Source: Pseudomonadota bacterium
GTDB lineage: Bacteria; Pseudomonadota; Gammaproteobacteria; Steroidobacterales; Woeseiaceae
DNA length: 64,000 nucleotides
Direction: 5' to 3'
NCBI GenBank assembly: GCA_022563195.1
Contig: JADFNV010000009.1
Coordinates: forward strand, 29,910 to 93,909
Part shown: positions 1-8,945 of the stretch, piece by piece
Layout of the letters: every line of letters begins with the position of its first letter
How positions within the stretch are numbered: the stretch's first letter is position 1
Position numbers and translations under genes: made by a program
Notes under the pieces: model-generated
The model's database searches: none
Told to the model about the DNA's origin: nothing
The model's input: the letters and a program-made list of their open reading frames with translations, nothing else

Positions 1-491
1 GCGTCACGACGTCGGTAAACAGGTATTTTGGCAATAGCGTCATAACCGATGATCATGTTGCAACATGGTGACTATGTCAACCGTCGATTTATCAGTTACT
101 TGTGTTACCAATTTACACCGAAAACAACGCCGATAACGTCTTTTCTGACGGTGTAGGAACCCGCAAATCTCATATGGATCATGGGCTGGCGTATCGCCAA
201 GCATGTGTTATTCTTCGCTGCGGGTACTGTAAGGGACCCGAAATAATTAGACAAATAATAACGGCGGGGATGCCGCGGCCGAAATGGTGCGGAGAGCCGA
301 AAACTTAAACAGAGAGGCTGTGAGGGTCCACTAAAATTCATCGCCGCGGCGATTTGGAGAGGGCCGCATGTGCAAGCAGAGCAGCAATCTGCGTTTTCTG
401 AGTATCCATTTGCATGTTTTCAACGGGTACCTTGCATCCCTCTCTGAAAACAACAAATTCACAACATTCGACCTTAAATTAAGGAGCGTTC
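1..491. other. leader region upstream of the TonB operon
   Basis: No convincing gene is visible here. The small open frames on both strands overlap each other and lack ribosome binding sites. The stretch ends in a purine-rich Shine-Dalgarno (AAGGAG at about 481-486) before the first TonB-operon gene. It contains one perfect 14 bp palindrome, listed separately. No convincing Fur box was seen. Confidence 0.5.
340..353. promoter_or_regulatory. 14 bp perfect palindrome, candidate operator
   Basis: The sequence ATCGCCGCGGCGAT equals its own reverse complement and is flanked by A/T-rich bases. It lies about 140 bp before the first gene of the TonB operon. No T-tract follows, so it does not look like a terminator. 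A role as a dimeric regulator site is inference only. Confidence 0.25.
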
Positions 492-1283
492 ATGAAACGG
501 TGCATTAGCAGCAGTCGGTGTGTAACCGTTGTATTAATTGCAACATCGGTAATCGCAGTATCCGGCAGCGTATTCGCCCAGTCTGTCGACCAGGTTTTGC
601 AGGCTGAAGATCGTCGACTAGATCTGGCGCAGCAATCACAAGAACGTATCAACGGTATTGTTGAGCGCACGCGTTCGCTGGAAGACCAGTACCGGGCGAT
701 TAATAAAGAAATTGATGGCCTCAAAGTCTACAACCGCTTGATGGTGGCACAGACTAACGGACAGGCCTCGGTACTCGAGGACATCTCGTTGTCGATGGAC
801 CAGGTTGATGTCATCAATCGTCAGATTTTTCCAATGATGGAGCGCATGATTGACGGTCTGGAGCAGTCGGTAAAACTGGATGTGCCGTTCCTGCTGCAGG
901 AGCGGACAGATCGCGTCAATCTGCTCTCAGGCATCATGGAACGCCCGGACGTCAGCGTTGCTGAGAAGTTTCGCAAGGTGATGGAGGCGTACCAGATTGA
1001 GAATGACTATGGCTCGTCCTCAGAATGGTACCGACAATCGATCTCGCTACCCGATGGCTCAACACGAGACTACAACATGTTGCGAATCGGTCGCGTTGGA
1101 CTGTATTTCCAGTCCGATGACACCAAAGTTACGGGTCGCTGGGACACTGATGCAAACGATTGGGTTCTTGACAGTTCGGCCAGGAACGAAGTACGCAAGG
1201 GCTTGCGCATGGCCAAACAGCTGATTGCCCCGGAATTGATTCTGATTCCGGTACATTCGGCAACATCTGCGGGGGCTTCATAA
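492..1283 (+). CDS. DUF3450 periplasmic protein of a TonB system
   Basis: First gene of the TonB operon, 263 aa. Residues 1 to about 30 form a signal peptide ending near VFAQ. A long charged helical stretch (about 35-110), probably coiled coil, follows, and then a conserved mixed domain. Proteins of this family (DUF3450) are regularly encoded just before TtpC-ExbB-ExbD-TonB in marine Gammaproteobacteria. The likely role is as a periplasmic accessory to the TonB2-type motor, but the biochemical function is not established. The ATG has a good Shine-Dalgarno (AAGGAG). The stop abuts the next ATG directly, so translation is probably coupled. Confidence 0.85.
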   Translation: MKRCISSSRCVTVVLIATSVIAVSGSVFAQSVDQVLQAEDRRLDLAQQSQERINGIVERTRSLEDQYRAINKEIDGLKVYNRLMVAQTNGQASVLEDISLSMDQVDVINRQIFPMMERMIDGLEQSVKLDVPFLLQERTDRVNLLSGIMERPDVSVAEKFRKVMEAYQIENDYGSSSEWYRQSISLPDGSTRDYNMLRIGRVGLYFQSDDTKVTGRWDTDANDWVLDSSARNEVRKGLRMAKQLIAPELILIPVHSATSAGAS

Positions 1284-2648
1284 ATGAAACGTATAACAAC
1301 CATTATTGTGGCCGGGCTGCTATGTCTTTCCATGGGTACAGCCAGCGCGCAGCAAGATGCTGCAAGCATGGGCGAACTCCTGCGATTGATCGAACAGGGC
1401 CAAGCCCGCGAATCGCGAGAGGCACGACAGCGCGAGGCACAATTCTCGCAACAACGAAATCAGCAGCAGCAGTTGTTGAATCGGGCGCGTGCCGAGCGTA
1501 CGCGACAGGAAAACGAGAGCTCTCGACTCGAGAATCTGTTTAAGAACAACCAGACGAAAATCGTCGCAGCACGGGCGGCGCTTGACGAGCGTCTGGGCGC
1601 CTTGAAAGAACTCTTCGGCGTCCTGCAAACGGTGGCCGGTGACGCTCAGGCACGCTTTAACAATTCTCTGACAAACATCCACTACCCGGATCGCGGAACA
1701 TTCCTCGTCGAGCTTGGCAACAAGATGGCGGGCGCCAACACACTTGCATCGATCGAGGATATAGAACGCCTTTGGTTTGAACTGCAACGTGAAATCACAG
1801 AATCGGGCATGATCGTTCGCTTCAACCACATCGTAACGCTGGCGAATGGCGATCAGGTAGAGCTCGAAATCGTTCGTGTCGGTGCATTCAATCTTGCGTT
1901 CGACGATGGTTACCTGATCTATGAAAGTGGCTCTGGAAATATCAGCGAATTGCAGCGGCAACCAGAACAAAGTCGTTATACAAATTCGGGTGCCGATATG
2001 ATCGACGCCACCGATGGCTATGTCACTTTCGGCATCGATGTGACACGTGGCGGCATACTGGCGCTGCTGGTCGAATCACCGACCGTGGTGGATCGCATCC
2101 ATCAGGGCGGTATAGTCGGCTATTGCATCATTTCACTCGGTATAATCGGCCTGATGATCGCAATCTGGCGTTGGATCGGTCTGTCCAGTGATGGACGCAA
2201 GGTCGCCGCACAACTCAAACGTGACACTGCAAGTACGGATAATCCGCTCGGTCGTGTACTGGCAGCCTACGAAAGCAATCGAAACGCCGATACTGAAACC
2301 ATAGAGCTCAAGCTCAGCGAGGCAGCTCTGAAGGAAATGCCAGGTCTGACCAAGGGCCTGCTGTTCATCAAGGTGATTTCGGTCGTGGCACCGTTAATGG
2401 GTCTTCTCGGTACGGTGACAGGCATGATCAAAACTTTCCAGGTCATCACGCTGTATGGCGCGGGCGATCCGAAAATGATGGCCGGCGGCATCTCGCAAGC
2501 GTTGATGACCACGGTACTGGGTCTCGTGGTCGCCATTCCGATGGTTCTCATTCACACCCTTGTCAGTGGCCAGAGTCGAAAAATCATCAACATTCTCCAG
2601 TCACAGAGTGCGGGCCTCGTGGCTCAGCATTCTGAGCGCAGCGGTTGA
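1284..2648 (+). CDS. TtpC-like MotA/TolQ/ExbB proton channel protein
   Basis: 454 aa. It has a signal peptide (cleavage near ASAQ), a glutamine/arginine/glutamate-rich coiled coil (about 25-110), a periplasmic domain to about 270, a membrane segment near 275-300, and a C-terminal MotA/TolQ/ExbB domain with two more membrane helices (about 355-445) carrying the family GLLGTVTGMI motif. This layout matches Vibrio TtpC, an extended ExbB homologue required by TonB2 systems. It presumably works with the next gene's shorter ExbB. It starts immediately after the DUF3450 stop codon. Confidence 0.88.
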   Translation: MKRITTIIVAGLLCLSMGTASAQQDAASMGELLRLIEQGQARESREARQREAQFSQQRNQQQQLLNRARAERTRQENESSRLENLFKNNQTKIVAARAALDERLGALKELFGVLQTVAGDAQARFNNSLTNIHYPDRGTFLVELGNKMAGANTLASIEDIERLWFELQREITESGMIVRFNHIVTLANGDQVELEIVRVGAFNLAFDDGYLIYESGSGNISELQRQPEQSRYTNSGADMIDATDGYVTFGIDVTRGGILALLVESPTVVDRIHQGGIVGYCIISLGIIGLMIAIWRWIGLSSDGRKVAAQLKRDTASTDNPLGRVLAAYESNRNADTETIELKLSEAALKEMPGLTKGLLFIKVISVVAPLMGLLGTVTGMIKTFQVITLYGAGDPKMMAGGISQALMTTVLGLVVAIPMVLIHTLVSGQSRKIINILQSQSAGLVAQHSERSG

Positions 2649-2667
2649 TTGCCCTTAAGGAGAAGTT

Positions 2668-3195
2668 ATGCATTGGCTAGCTGACAGCTTTGAGGCTATT
2701 CGGGACTTCATGGAACTGGGTGGCCCGGTACTGCGGTGGATAGCGGTCGCGATCTTCATCATGTGGGCTCTCATCGTCGAGCGGTTATTGTATTTCCGCA
2801 CCGACATGAAGGCCATGTCGAGGAAAATACACGACCAGTGGGAGTCGCGGACCGAAAGACGCTCCTGGAATGCGCATCAGATCCGCGAGCTGATGATTTC
2901 GCGTTTCAGCGATGCGACCTACCAATTCATTTCGATGATTCAAACGCTGGTCGCGCTGTGCCCCTTGCTCGGACTGATGGGTACCGTTACCGGCATGATC
3001 AAGGTATTCGAGGTGATGGCCACATCGGGTTCGGGCAATGTTCGAGCCATGGCCGGAGGCGTGTCCCAGGCCACGGTGCCCACCATGGCAGGCATGGTAG
3101 GAGCCCTTTCGGGGGTTCTGCTGGTCACGATACTGACCCGCCGCGCGGCGCGTGAGGTTGAGTTCCTTGAGGATTCACTCACGATGGATCACTGA
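2668..3195 (+). CDS. exbB: ExbB-type biopolymer transporter
   Basis: 175 aa integral membrane protein of the MotA/TolQ/ExbB family. One membrane segment lies near residues 20-40 and two in the C-terminal half. The signature GLMGTVTGMIKVFEVMA is followed by a conserved helix rich in small residues. ExbB pentamers surround ExbD and form the proton channel that energises TonB. A clear Shine-Dalgarno (AAGGAG) precedes the ATG. It sits between the TtpC-like gene and two exbD genes. Confidence 0.92.
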   Translation: MHWLADSFEAIRDFMELGGPVLRWIAVAIFIMWALIVERLLYFRTDMKAMSRKIHDQWESRTERRSWNAHQIRELMISRFSDATYQFISMIQTLVALCPLLGLMGTVTGMIKVFEVMATSGSGNVRAMAGGVSQATVPTMAGMVGALSGVLLVTILTRRAAREVEFLEDSLTMDH

Positions 3196-3205
3196 GGAAT
3201 AGATT

Positions 3206-3619
3206 ATGCGCAAGCATCACTGGGCATTGGCTTCGGAAATGGAAGAAAGCGAAATCAACCTCACGCCCATGCTGGACGTCGTCTTCATCATGCTCATCTT
3301 TTTTATCGTGACCGCATCCTTCATCAAGGAGGCGGGGATCGACGTCAATCGTCCGGACGCGCCGATTTCGAACGAGCCGGTGGAAAATACGAATATCCTG
3401 ATCAGGATCAACGCCAATGACGAGATCTGGATCGATCGACGCATGATCGATCCGCGCGCCGTACGTGCAAATATCGAGCGCCTGCACGCCGAGAATCCGA
3501 GTGGGTCGGTCGTTATTCAGCCCAACAAGCGCTCGACCAACAAGATGCTCGTAACCATAATGGATGCCGCCCGGCTTGCTGGCGTATACAATATCTCAAT
3601 CGCGGACGATAATAGCTGA
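3206..3619 (+). CDS. exbD: ExbD-type biopolymer transporter, first copy
   Basis: 137 aa. It has a short cytoplasmic N-terminus (ending EINLTPMLD), one membrane helix (about 22-45) and a periplasmic ExbD/TolR domain. Asp24 in the helix is the conserved proton-carrying residue. The protein pairs with ExbB to convert proton flow into TonB movement. The gene follows exbB by 10 bp and is followed by a second, closely similar exbD, so the pair looks like a tandem duplication. Confidence 0.92.
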   Translation: MRKHHWALASEMEESEINLTPMLDVVFIMLIFFIVTASFIKEAGIDVNRPDAPISNEPVENTNILIRINANDEIWIDRRMIDPRAVRANIERLHAENPSGSVVIQPNKRSTNKMLVTIMDAARLAGVYNISIADDNS

Positions 3620-3667
3620 GCGAGGTCCGACACGCGGACCCGGCAGTGATCAAAACAGGATCAAACA

Positions 3668-4078
3668 ATGCGTAATAATCAAGGTGCGATGGGCGGCGAC
3701 GAGGATGACAATGAGATCAACCTGACGCCGATGCTGGACGTCGTGTTCATCATGCTCATTTTCTTCATTGTGACCGCATCGTTTGTCAAGGAAGCCGGTA
3801 TCGACGTCAACCGACCACTGGCGGCCTCCCTGGAAAGGCAGCAAGATGCCAACATGCTCATTGCGATCAGTTCGAATGATGAAATCTGGATCGACAAGAA
3901 ACTCGTTGACCCACGAGCAGTTCGATCGAGTATCGAGCGCTTGCACCTTGAGAATCCAAAAGGCTCGATCGTCATCCAGGCCGATCGGGATTCGACGAAT
4001 GAAGCGCTCACGATCGTAATGCAAGCCGCGAAACATGCAGGCGTCAAAAATGTCGCTATATCGGCACTCGAGCCCTAA
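3668..4078 (+). CDS. exbD: ExbD-type biopolymer transporter, second copy
   Basis: 136 aa paralogue of the preceding gene. It has the same EINLTPMLDVVFIML membrane segment with Asp24, the same AGIDVNRP junction, and the same periplasmic blocks (DEIWID, DPRAVR, IERLH). Differences concentrate in the N-terminal ten residues and the C-terminal half. Having two ExbDs in one operon is a recurring layout for this operon type. Whether they form a heterodimer within one ExbB ring is inference. Confidence 0.92.
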   Translation: MRNNQGAMGGDEDDNEINLTPMLDVVFIMLIFFIVTASFVKEAGIDVNRPLAASLERQQDANMLIAISSNDEIWIDKKLVDPRAVRSSIERLHLENPKGSIVIQADRDSTNEALTIVMQAAKHAGVKNVAISALEP

Positions 4079-4118
4079 GCAACACCTGGCGGCAGTAAGC
4101 ACTGAGGAGATCTGAATC

Positions 4119-4724
4119 ATGATAGGCCGTTACGCGTTTTCCATTTTGCTCGGCACCGTTATTACGCTAAGCCTGCTGTTTATCATGCAGCTGCTGATCG
4201 AACACGGAGAATCGGCAATAACCAAGGAAAGAACTCGACATCAACTGGATTTTGTACGTATAAAGCGTAACGAATCGCTCAACATCGAGGACTTCACTCC
4301 CGAAAAGCCACCACCACCGCCGGACACTCCTCCTGAAATACCCCCTCAGGACCTGGACAACATCGATCCGAATGCTCCAACCATCAACATTCGACCACCA
4401 ACCATCGCGACGCAGATGGATATCGGCGGCCCCGGAGGCATGAACATCGCCGAGGGAGACTATCTGCCGATCGTGCGCGTTGCACCCGTATATCCTGCTC
4501 GAGCACTGTCGCGCGGTCTCGAAGGCTACGTTGATCTCTCATTTACGGTAACGCTCACTGGCACGGTTCGGGACGCGATCATTTTATACTCAACGAGTAG
4601 TTTGTTTGAACGTGCAGCAACGCGGGCCGTATTGAAATTCAAGTACAAGCCGCGCGTGGTCGATGGCATCCCGGTTGACGTTGTGGGCGTCAAGACTCGA
4701 ATTACGTTCAGGATCGAAGATTAG
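4119..4724 (+). CDS. tonB: TonB family energy transducer
   Basis: 201 aa. It has an N-terminal membrane anchor (about 6-26) and a short proline-rich stretch (about 62-82, PPPPPDTPPEIPP). The C-terminal TonB domain (about 125-200) shows the YPARA motif and conserved ALKFKYKPR core. The proline region is much shorter than in E. coli TonB, as is usual for TonB2-type proteins. It transmits motor energy to outer-membrane TonB-dependent receptors. It is preceded by GAGGAGAT and lies between exbD and the TPR gene. Confidence 0.92.
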   Translation: MIGRYAFSILLGTVITLSLLFIMQLLIEHGESAITKERTRHQLDFVRIKRNESLNIEDFTPEKPPPPPDTPPEIPPQDLDNIDPNAPTINIRPPTIATQMDIGGPGGMNIAEGDYLPIVRVAPVYPARALSRGLEGYVDLSFTVTLTGTVRDAIILYSTSSLFERAATRAVLKFKYKPRVVDGIPVDVVGVKTRITFRIED

Positions 4725-4768
4725 ACGCCCTGGCGGGATCACAAAGATCGAAAAGGATAGGCTCCGAA

Positions 4769-6124
4769 ATGCATAGCAAGATTCGATTATCTCTTACAGT
4801 TTGCGTTGCACTGATTTCCGGTGCGCTGGCAATGACAACCGCCACCGCTGCGCAGAAAAAGGATGACCAACGCCCGGTGCAAAAAACAAGGCAGGCTCAG
4901 GCTGTCAGCAAAGCGGTCTATGACAAGATTACGAAAGCCCAGGAAAAGGTCGATGAGAAAGACTATGCGGGGGCGCTGAGGCTGCTGGAAAACCTCTACA
5001 ATCCCGACAAGCTGACCGAGTATGAGCAGGCCAACGTACTCAACTACATCGGCTTTGTTTACTACAACATGGACGACATAGACAACGCGATTCGCATCTA
5101 TGAGCTCATGCTGAGGATCGAGACTCTCGAAGAGCAGACTAGGAAATCGACCACGTATACGCTCGCCCAGCTTTTCACGATGGAGGAGCAGTACAGCAGG
5201 GCGTTGACGACGCTGGACAAGTGGTTTTTGCTGGAGACTAACCCGGCACCGGAACCCTTCATTTTAAAAGCGCAAAACCTGTACCAGGTAAAGCGTTACA
5301 AGGAGATGATCAAGCCAATCGAAAATGCAATGCAGGTCGCAAGAAATCGTTCGAGGCCGGTTAAAGAGGATTGGTATGTATTGCTGAACTTCGCATATTT
5401 TTCGGATGAAAATTATTACAAGGTGCGCGACATTCAGAAAATTCTGCTGGAATCCTGGCCCAAGAAGAATTACTGGTTTTCACTGGCCGGCGCATTCACG
5501 GAACTCGGTGAGGACAATAATTTGATCAATGCCTACGGTGCAGCACACACACAGGGAATGCTGGGAAAAGAATCTGAGCTTGTGACGATGGCACAGCTTT
5601 TCTTGCAGCGTGAAGTGCCTTATGCGGCTGCGAAACTGATTGAAAAGGAAATGGCCGCCGGTCGAGTAGCCAAGAATGCAAAGAACTATCGCCTTTTGTC
5701 GCAGGCATGGACGCTCGCAATGGAAGACGAAAAATCCATACCTGCACTCACTGCGGCGGCGCAACTCACTGATGACGGGGAGCTGGATCTGCGTCTGGGC
5801 AATGCCTACCTGAATACTAGTCAGTATTCCGACTGTGCGACTTCCGTGCGTACAGCTTTGCGCAAAGGCAAACTCAAGAGTATCGATTACGCCCAGATTT
5901 CTCTCGGTATGTGCTTGTATAACTTGCGACAATATACATCGGCAATCAAATCTTTCCGCGTCGCATCACGTACATCACGTTCCAAACGGACGGCGAACCA
6001 ATGGATCAGTGTTATCAACGCTGATATTGCGAGGAACAAGCAGATTCGCATGGCTGAGGAGGCCGCTCGCAAGAAACGCCAGGAACTCGCGGACAAGCGT
6101 GCGAGGAGTACCCGAACGTATTAG
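4769..6124 (+). CDS. periplasmic TPR protein of the TonB operon
   Basis: 451 aa. It has a signal peptide (cleavage near TATAAQ) followed by tetratricopeptide-type helical repeats over most of the length (recognisable near 60-140, 170-260 and 340-400) and a basic, alanine-rich tail. TPR proteins commonly close TtpC/ExbB/ExbD/TonB operons. The likely role is a periplasmic scaffold or accessory for the motor. No enzymatic motif is visible. Confidence 0.85.
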   Translation: MHSKIRLSLTVCVALISGALAMTTATAAQKKDDQRPVQKTRQAQAVSKAVYDKITKAQEKVDEKDYAGALRLLENLYNPDKLTEYEQANVLNYIGFVYYNMDDIDNAIRIYELMLRIETLEEQTRKSTTYTLAQLFTMEEQYSRALTTLDKWFLLETNPAPEPFILKAQNLYQVKRYKEMIKPIENAMQVARNRSRPVKEDWYVLLNFAYFSDENYYKVRDIQKILLESWPKKNYWFSLAGAFTELGEDNNLINAYGAAHTQGMLGKESELVTMAQLFLQREVPYAAAKLIEKEMAAGRVAKNAKNYRLLSQAWTLAMEDEKSIPALTAAAQLTDDGELDLRLGNAYLNTSQYSDCATSVRTALRKGKLKSIDYAQISLGMCLYNLRQYTSAIKSFRVASRTSRSKRTANQWISVINADIARNKQIRMAEEAARKKRQELADKRARSTRTY

Positions 6125-6160
6125 CCTGGCCCTTGCGAGACCCACACCCTGAACCAAATC

Positions 6161-6191
6161 GGAACGATGCCTGACTGGTCATCATCGTTCC
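6161..6191 (+). terminator. hairpin at the 3' end of the TonB operon
   Basis: Nine-base arms GGAACGATG (6161-6169) and CATCGTTCC (6183-6191) pair perfectly across a 13-nt loop. There is no T-run after it, so it could be a weak terminator or an RNA-processing/stability stem between the TonB operon and the ferredoxin gene. Confidence 0.35.
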
Positions 6192-6228
6192 AGATGTGCG
6201 CACCGCTGGAACCTAATTAGCCAATCCA

Positions 6229-6549
6229 ATGCCGAAAATCATCTATATCACACAGGACGGTACACGCCACGAAGTCGACGTCGAAACCGGTTATTCGGTC
6301 ATGGAAGGCGCGATCAATCATGATATTGAAGGTATTATCGCGGAGTGTGGCGGGGCATGCGCGTGCGCAACCTGTCACAGTTATATTGACGAAGCATGGA
6401 TGGATCGCATCCCGGCAATGGACGACATGGAAGACAGTATGCTCGATGCCGCGTATGAGCGAAAATCAAACAGCCGCCTGACTTGTCAGATTGAGGTCAA
6501 GGAAGAACTCGATGGCCTGGTCGTCCATGTTGGCGATAACGATTACTAA
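6229..6549 (+). CDS. 2Fe-2S ferredoxin, adrenodoxin type
   Basis: 106 aa soluble electron carrier. Cluster ligands are in the adrenodoxin/putidaredoxin arrangement: Cys40, Cys46, Cys49 (C-x5-C-x2-C) and Cys86. An extra Cys44 lies in the loop. The acidic helix (around 54-75, DEAWMDRIPAMDDMEDSM) is where such ferredoxins dock their reductase and P450 partners. It is not next to isc genes, so a redox partner for a P450 or other oxygenase is more likely than Fe-S assembly. The window holds one P450 (56.1-57.4 kb); pairing the two is inference. Confidence 0.9.
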   Translation: MPKIIYITQDGTRHEVDVETGYSVMEGAINHDIEGIIAECGGACACATCHSYIDEAWMDRIPAMDDMEDSMLDAAYERKSNSRLTCQIEVKEELDGLVVHVGDNDY

Positions 6550-6574
6550 TTCCAATCGCTCGAGGAGAAACACG

Positions 6575-7057
6575 ATGACGGTACAGACGGGCGAAAAAAT
6601 GCCTTCGGGTAGCTTCAGTATCATGACAGATTCCGGCCCAGGCGAATTATCCACTGACGAATTGTTTTCAGGAAAAAAAGTGGTCCTGATATCTGTGCCG
6701 GGCGCATTTACTCCGACTTGTTCGATAAATCACCTGCCAGGATTTGTTGATCAGGCCGACGCTCTGGCCGCCAAGGGCGTCGACACGATTGCCTGCATGG
6801 CCGTCAACGACGTCTTCGTCATGCACGCCTGGGGTAAAGATCGTGACGTCGGCGACAAGGTCATCATGCTCGCCGACGGCAACGGTGACTATGCACGGGC
6901 GCTCGAACTTGAGCTGGATGCGTCGGGTTTCGGTATGGGCATGCGCGGGCAGCGATTCGCGCTGATTGTCGATGACGGCGTTGCCACTCACGTTGCTATC
7001 GAAGCAGCCGGGCAGTTCGAGGTCAGCAAGGCCGAGGCTATCCTCGAAAACCTTTAA
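6575..7057 (+). CDS. peroxiredoxin, Prx5/AhpE-like
   Basis: 160 aa thiol peroxidase of the atypical 2-Cys Prx5 group. The signature PGAFTPTCS contains the peroxidatic Cys49, with the conserved Thr and Pro ahead of it; a conserved arginine follows later. It probably reduces hydrogen and alkyl hydroperoxides using a thioredoxin- or glutathione-type donor. The ATG at 6575 is preferred over upstream in-frame codons because GAGGAG lies just before it and the family N-terminus starts there. It ends 4 bp from the convergent etfA. Confidence 0.92.
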   Translation: MTVQTGEKMPSGSFSIMTDSGPGELSTDELFSGKKVVLISVPGAFTPTCSINHLPGFVDQADALAAKGVDTIACMAVNDVFVMHAWGKDRDVGDKVIMLADGNGDYARALELELDASGFGMGMRGQRFALIVDDGVATHVAIEAAGQFEVSKAEAILENL

Positions 7058-7061
7058 CAGC

Positions 7062-8003
7062 TCATTCCAACGCTGCCGTAAATTCAGGTACGAGTGTGAA
7101 CAGGTCGCCGACGAGGCCAATGTCGGCCACCTCGAAGATCGGTGCTTCGCCGTCCTTGTTGATGGCGACAATCGTGCCCGCGTCCTTGATGCCCGTCAGG
7201 TGCTGAATTGCACCGGATATGCCGATCGCCACGTACAGGGCCGGTGCAATTATTTTGCCCGTCTGGCCCACCTGCATCTCGTTGGGGACGTATCCAGCGT
7301 CAACAGCGGCTCGTGACGCTCCAACGCCTGCACCGAGCTTGTCGGCGAGGGCAAAAATAATATCAAAATTCTCCGTGCTGCCAAGCGCGCGGCCGCCCGA
7401 CACGACTCTTGCTGCAGTCTGTAAATCGGGCCTGTCGGATGAACCCGATTTCAACTCGACGAATCGCGTGTGCGTTGGCAGCTCCACCGTGCATTCAATA
7501 TTTTCGACAGCCGCTGAATTATCGCTGCCAACTGCCTGGTAGGAAGCCGTTCGCACGGTGGCGACGACAGGTTTATCGGCAGGTGCTTTGACGGTCAACA
7601 CAACGTTACCTGCATAAATCGGTCGCTTGAATGTATGAGGTCCCTCAACGCTCATGATGTCGCTAATCTGGTTAACACCGAGCAGCGCAGCGACCCGCGG
7701 CATCAGGTCCTTGCCGAACGTCGTTGATGGGCCGAACAAGTAGCTGTAGCCATCCGCCAACGCCACGATTTGCGGCGCAATCATCGCCGCCAGTGAGTTC
7801 TTGCTCGAAGCACTCTCGACAGTCAGGACTCGGCTGATGGAATCAAGCTTGGCGGCTTGCGTTGCAACGTCCGATGCAGAATCAGAAAAAACAACGACAT
7901 CCAGTTCGGCTCCATCGATTTCCGCGGCGCAAGCGACAACTTTCGCGGTGCTTGGATTGAGTGTTTGCCCATCATGTTCCGCCACTATCAGAATCTTCGC
8001 CAT
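7062..8003 (-). CDS. etfA: electron transfer flavoprotein alpha subunit
   Basis: 313 aa, normal family length. The C-terminal FAD-binding domain carries the conserved GQTGKIIAP, YVAIGISGAIQHL and VAINKD blocks. The alpha/beta dimer collects electrons from acyl-CoA and other flavin dehydrogenases and passes them to ETF:quinone oxidoreductase. Its ATG overlaps the etfB stop (TAATG), so the two are translationally coupled. This fits the fatty-acid oxidation gene at 33-35 kb. Confidence 0.97.
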   Translation of the reverse strand: MAKILIVAEHDGQTLNPSTAKVVACAAEIDGAELDVVVFSDSASDVATQAAKLDSISRVLTVESASSKNSLAAMIAPQIVALADGYSYLFGPSTTFGKDLMPRVAALLGVNQISDIMSVEGPHTFKRPIYAGNVVLTVKAPADKPVVATVRTASYQAVGSDNSAAVENIECTVELPTHTRFVELKSGSSDRPDLQTAARVVSGGRALGSTENFDIIFALADKLGAGVGASRAAVDAGYVPNEMQVGQTGKIIAPALYVAIGISGAIQHLTGIKDAGTIVAINKDGEAPIFEVADIGLVGDLFTLVPEFTAALE

Positions 8004-8752
8004 TACAGTAATCCTTTGTCTTTGAGTGCGGAAATAAGGCCAGCGACATCATCCACGATGACGCCTTTTTGACGTTGCTCAGGAGGCTCAAACAATATTT
8101 CTTCAATTCCCGGGCTCGCTTCGACTCCCAAGTCAGCCATCGGTATTTCGTCCAGCGGCTTCTTCTTTGCTTTCATGATATCGGGCAACTTGACGTAGCG
8201 CGGTTCATTGAGACGCAGATCAACCGTGACTACGGCCGGCAAATCCACTTCAAGTATTTCAAGACCCATGTCGACCTCGCGCGTCACACGCGCGGTGTCG
8301 CCGTTCAATTCCAAATTGGACGCCGAGGTCGCCTGTGGCCGGCCCCACAGAGCCGCAAGCATTTGCCCGGTTTGATTATCATCATTGTCGATGGCCTGTT
8401 TGCCGAGCAAGACAAGTCCGGGTTCTTCCCGTTTGACGATTTCAAGCAGGGCTCGCGCACGACTAATCGGGTCGGCTGCCGCAGTGGTCTGAATCAAAAT
8501 GGCGCGATCGGCACCCATCGCGAGTCCCGTGCGCAGCTGTTGCTGGGATTCGCTGGCGCCTATTGAAATTACGATAACCTCCTTGGCCTCACCGCGTTCC
8601 CGGATTCGCAATGCTTCCTCGAGCGCGATCTCATCAAACGGGTTGATGCTCATTTTGACGCCAGCGGTGTCAACACCGGTGCCGTCGCTCTTGACGCGAA
8701 CGCGCACATTGAAGTCTACGACCCGTTTCAGGCCGACCAGGATTTTGTCCAC
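8003..8752 (-). CDS. etfB: electron transfer flavoprotein beta subunit
   Basis: 249 aa, standard length. The N-terminus (KILVGLKRVVDFNV), the NPFDEIALEEALR block and the AMP-binding region typical of EtfB are all present. The start is a GTG at 8752 with GGGGAA upstream. The gene is first in the etfBA operon. About 190 bp separate it from the divergent lipoprotein gene, and that gap probably holds both promoters. Confidence 0.96.
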   Translation of the reverse strand: MDKILVGLKRVVDFNVRVRVKSDGTGVDTAGVKMSINPFDEIALEEALRIRERGEAKEVIVISIGASESQQQLRTGLAMGADRAILIQTTAAADPISRARALLEIVKREEPGLVLLGKQAIDNDDNQTGQMLAALWGRPQATSASNLELNGDTARVTREVDMGLEILEVDLPAVVTVDLRLNEPRYVKLPDIMKAKKKPLDEIPMADLGVEASPGIEEILFEPPEQRQKGVIVDDVAGLISALKDKGLL

Positions 8753-8945
8753 TGATGGTTCCCCAATACTCGAATGTCAAAACAGGCGGGCGACGCCCAC
8801 CGCCCGCTATTGTCTATGAGGAATTGTCGGTGTACAAGACTGAATGTCGCGGAAGACGCATGAACTTAATACCAAATCGGCGGGTCGAAACAGTCACGGA
8901 GCGGATTCCAGCTGAGCGGCCGAGTTCGAAAAATAGGAGATTGGA

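Noticed and set aside
102..341. Small open frames on both strands in the TonB leader
   Set aside because: They overlap each other, lack ribosome binding sites and resemble no protein.
1..491. Fur box upstream of the TonB operon
   Set aside because: No sequence close to the GATAATGATAATC consensus was found; A/T-rich bits near 240-265 are too weak.
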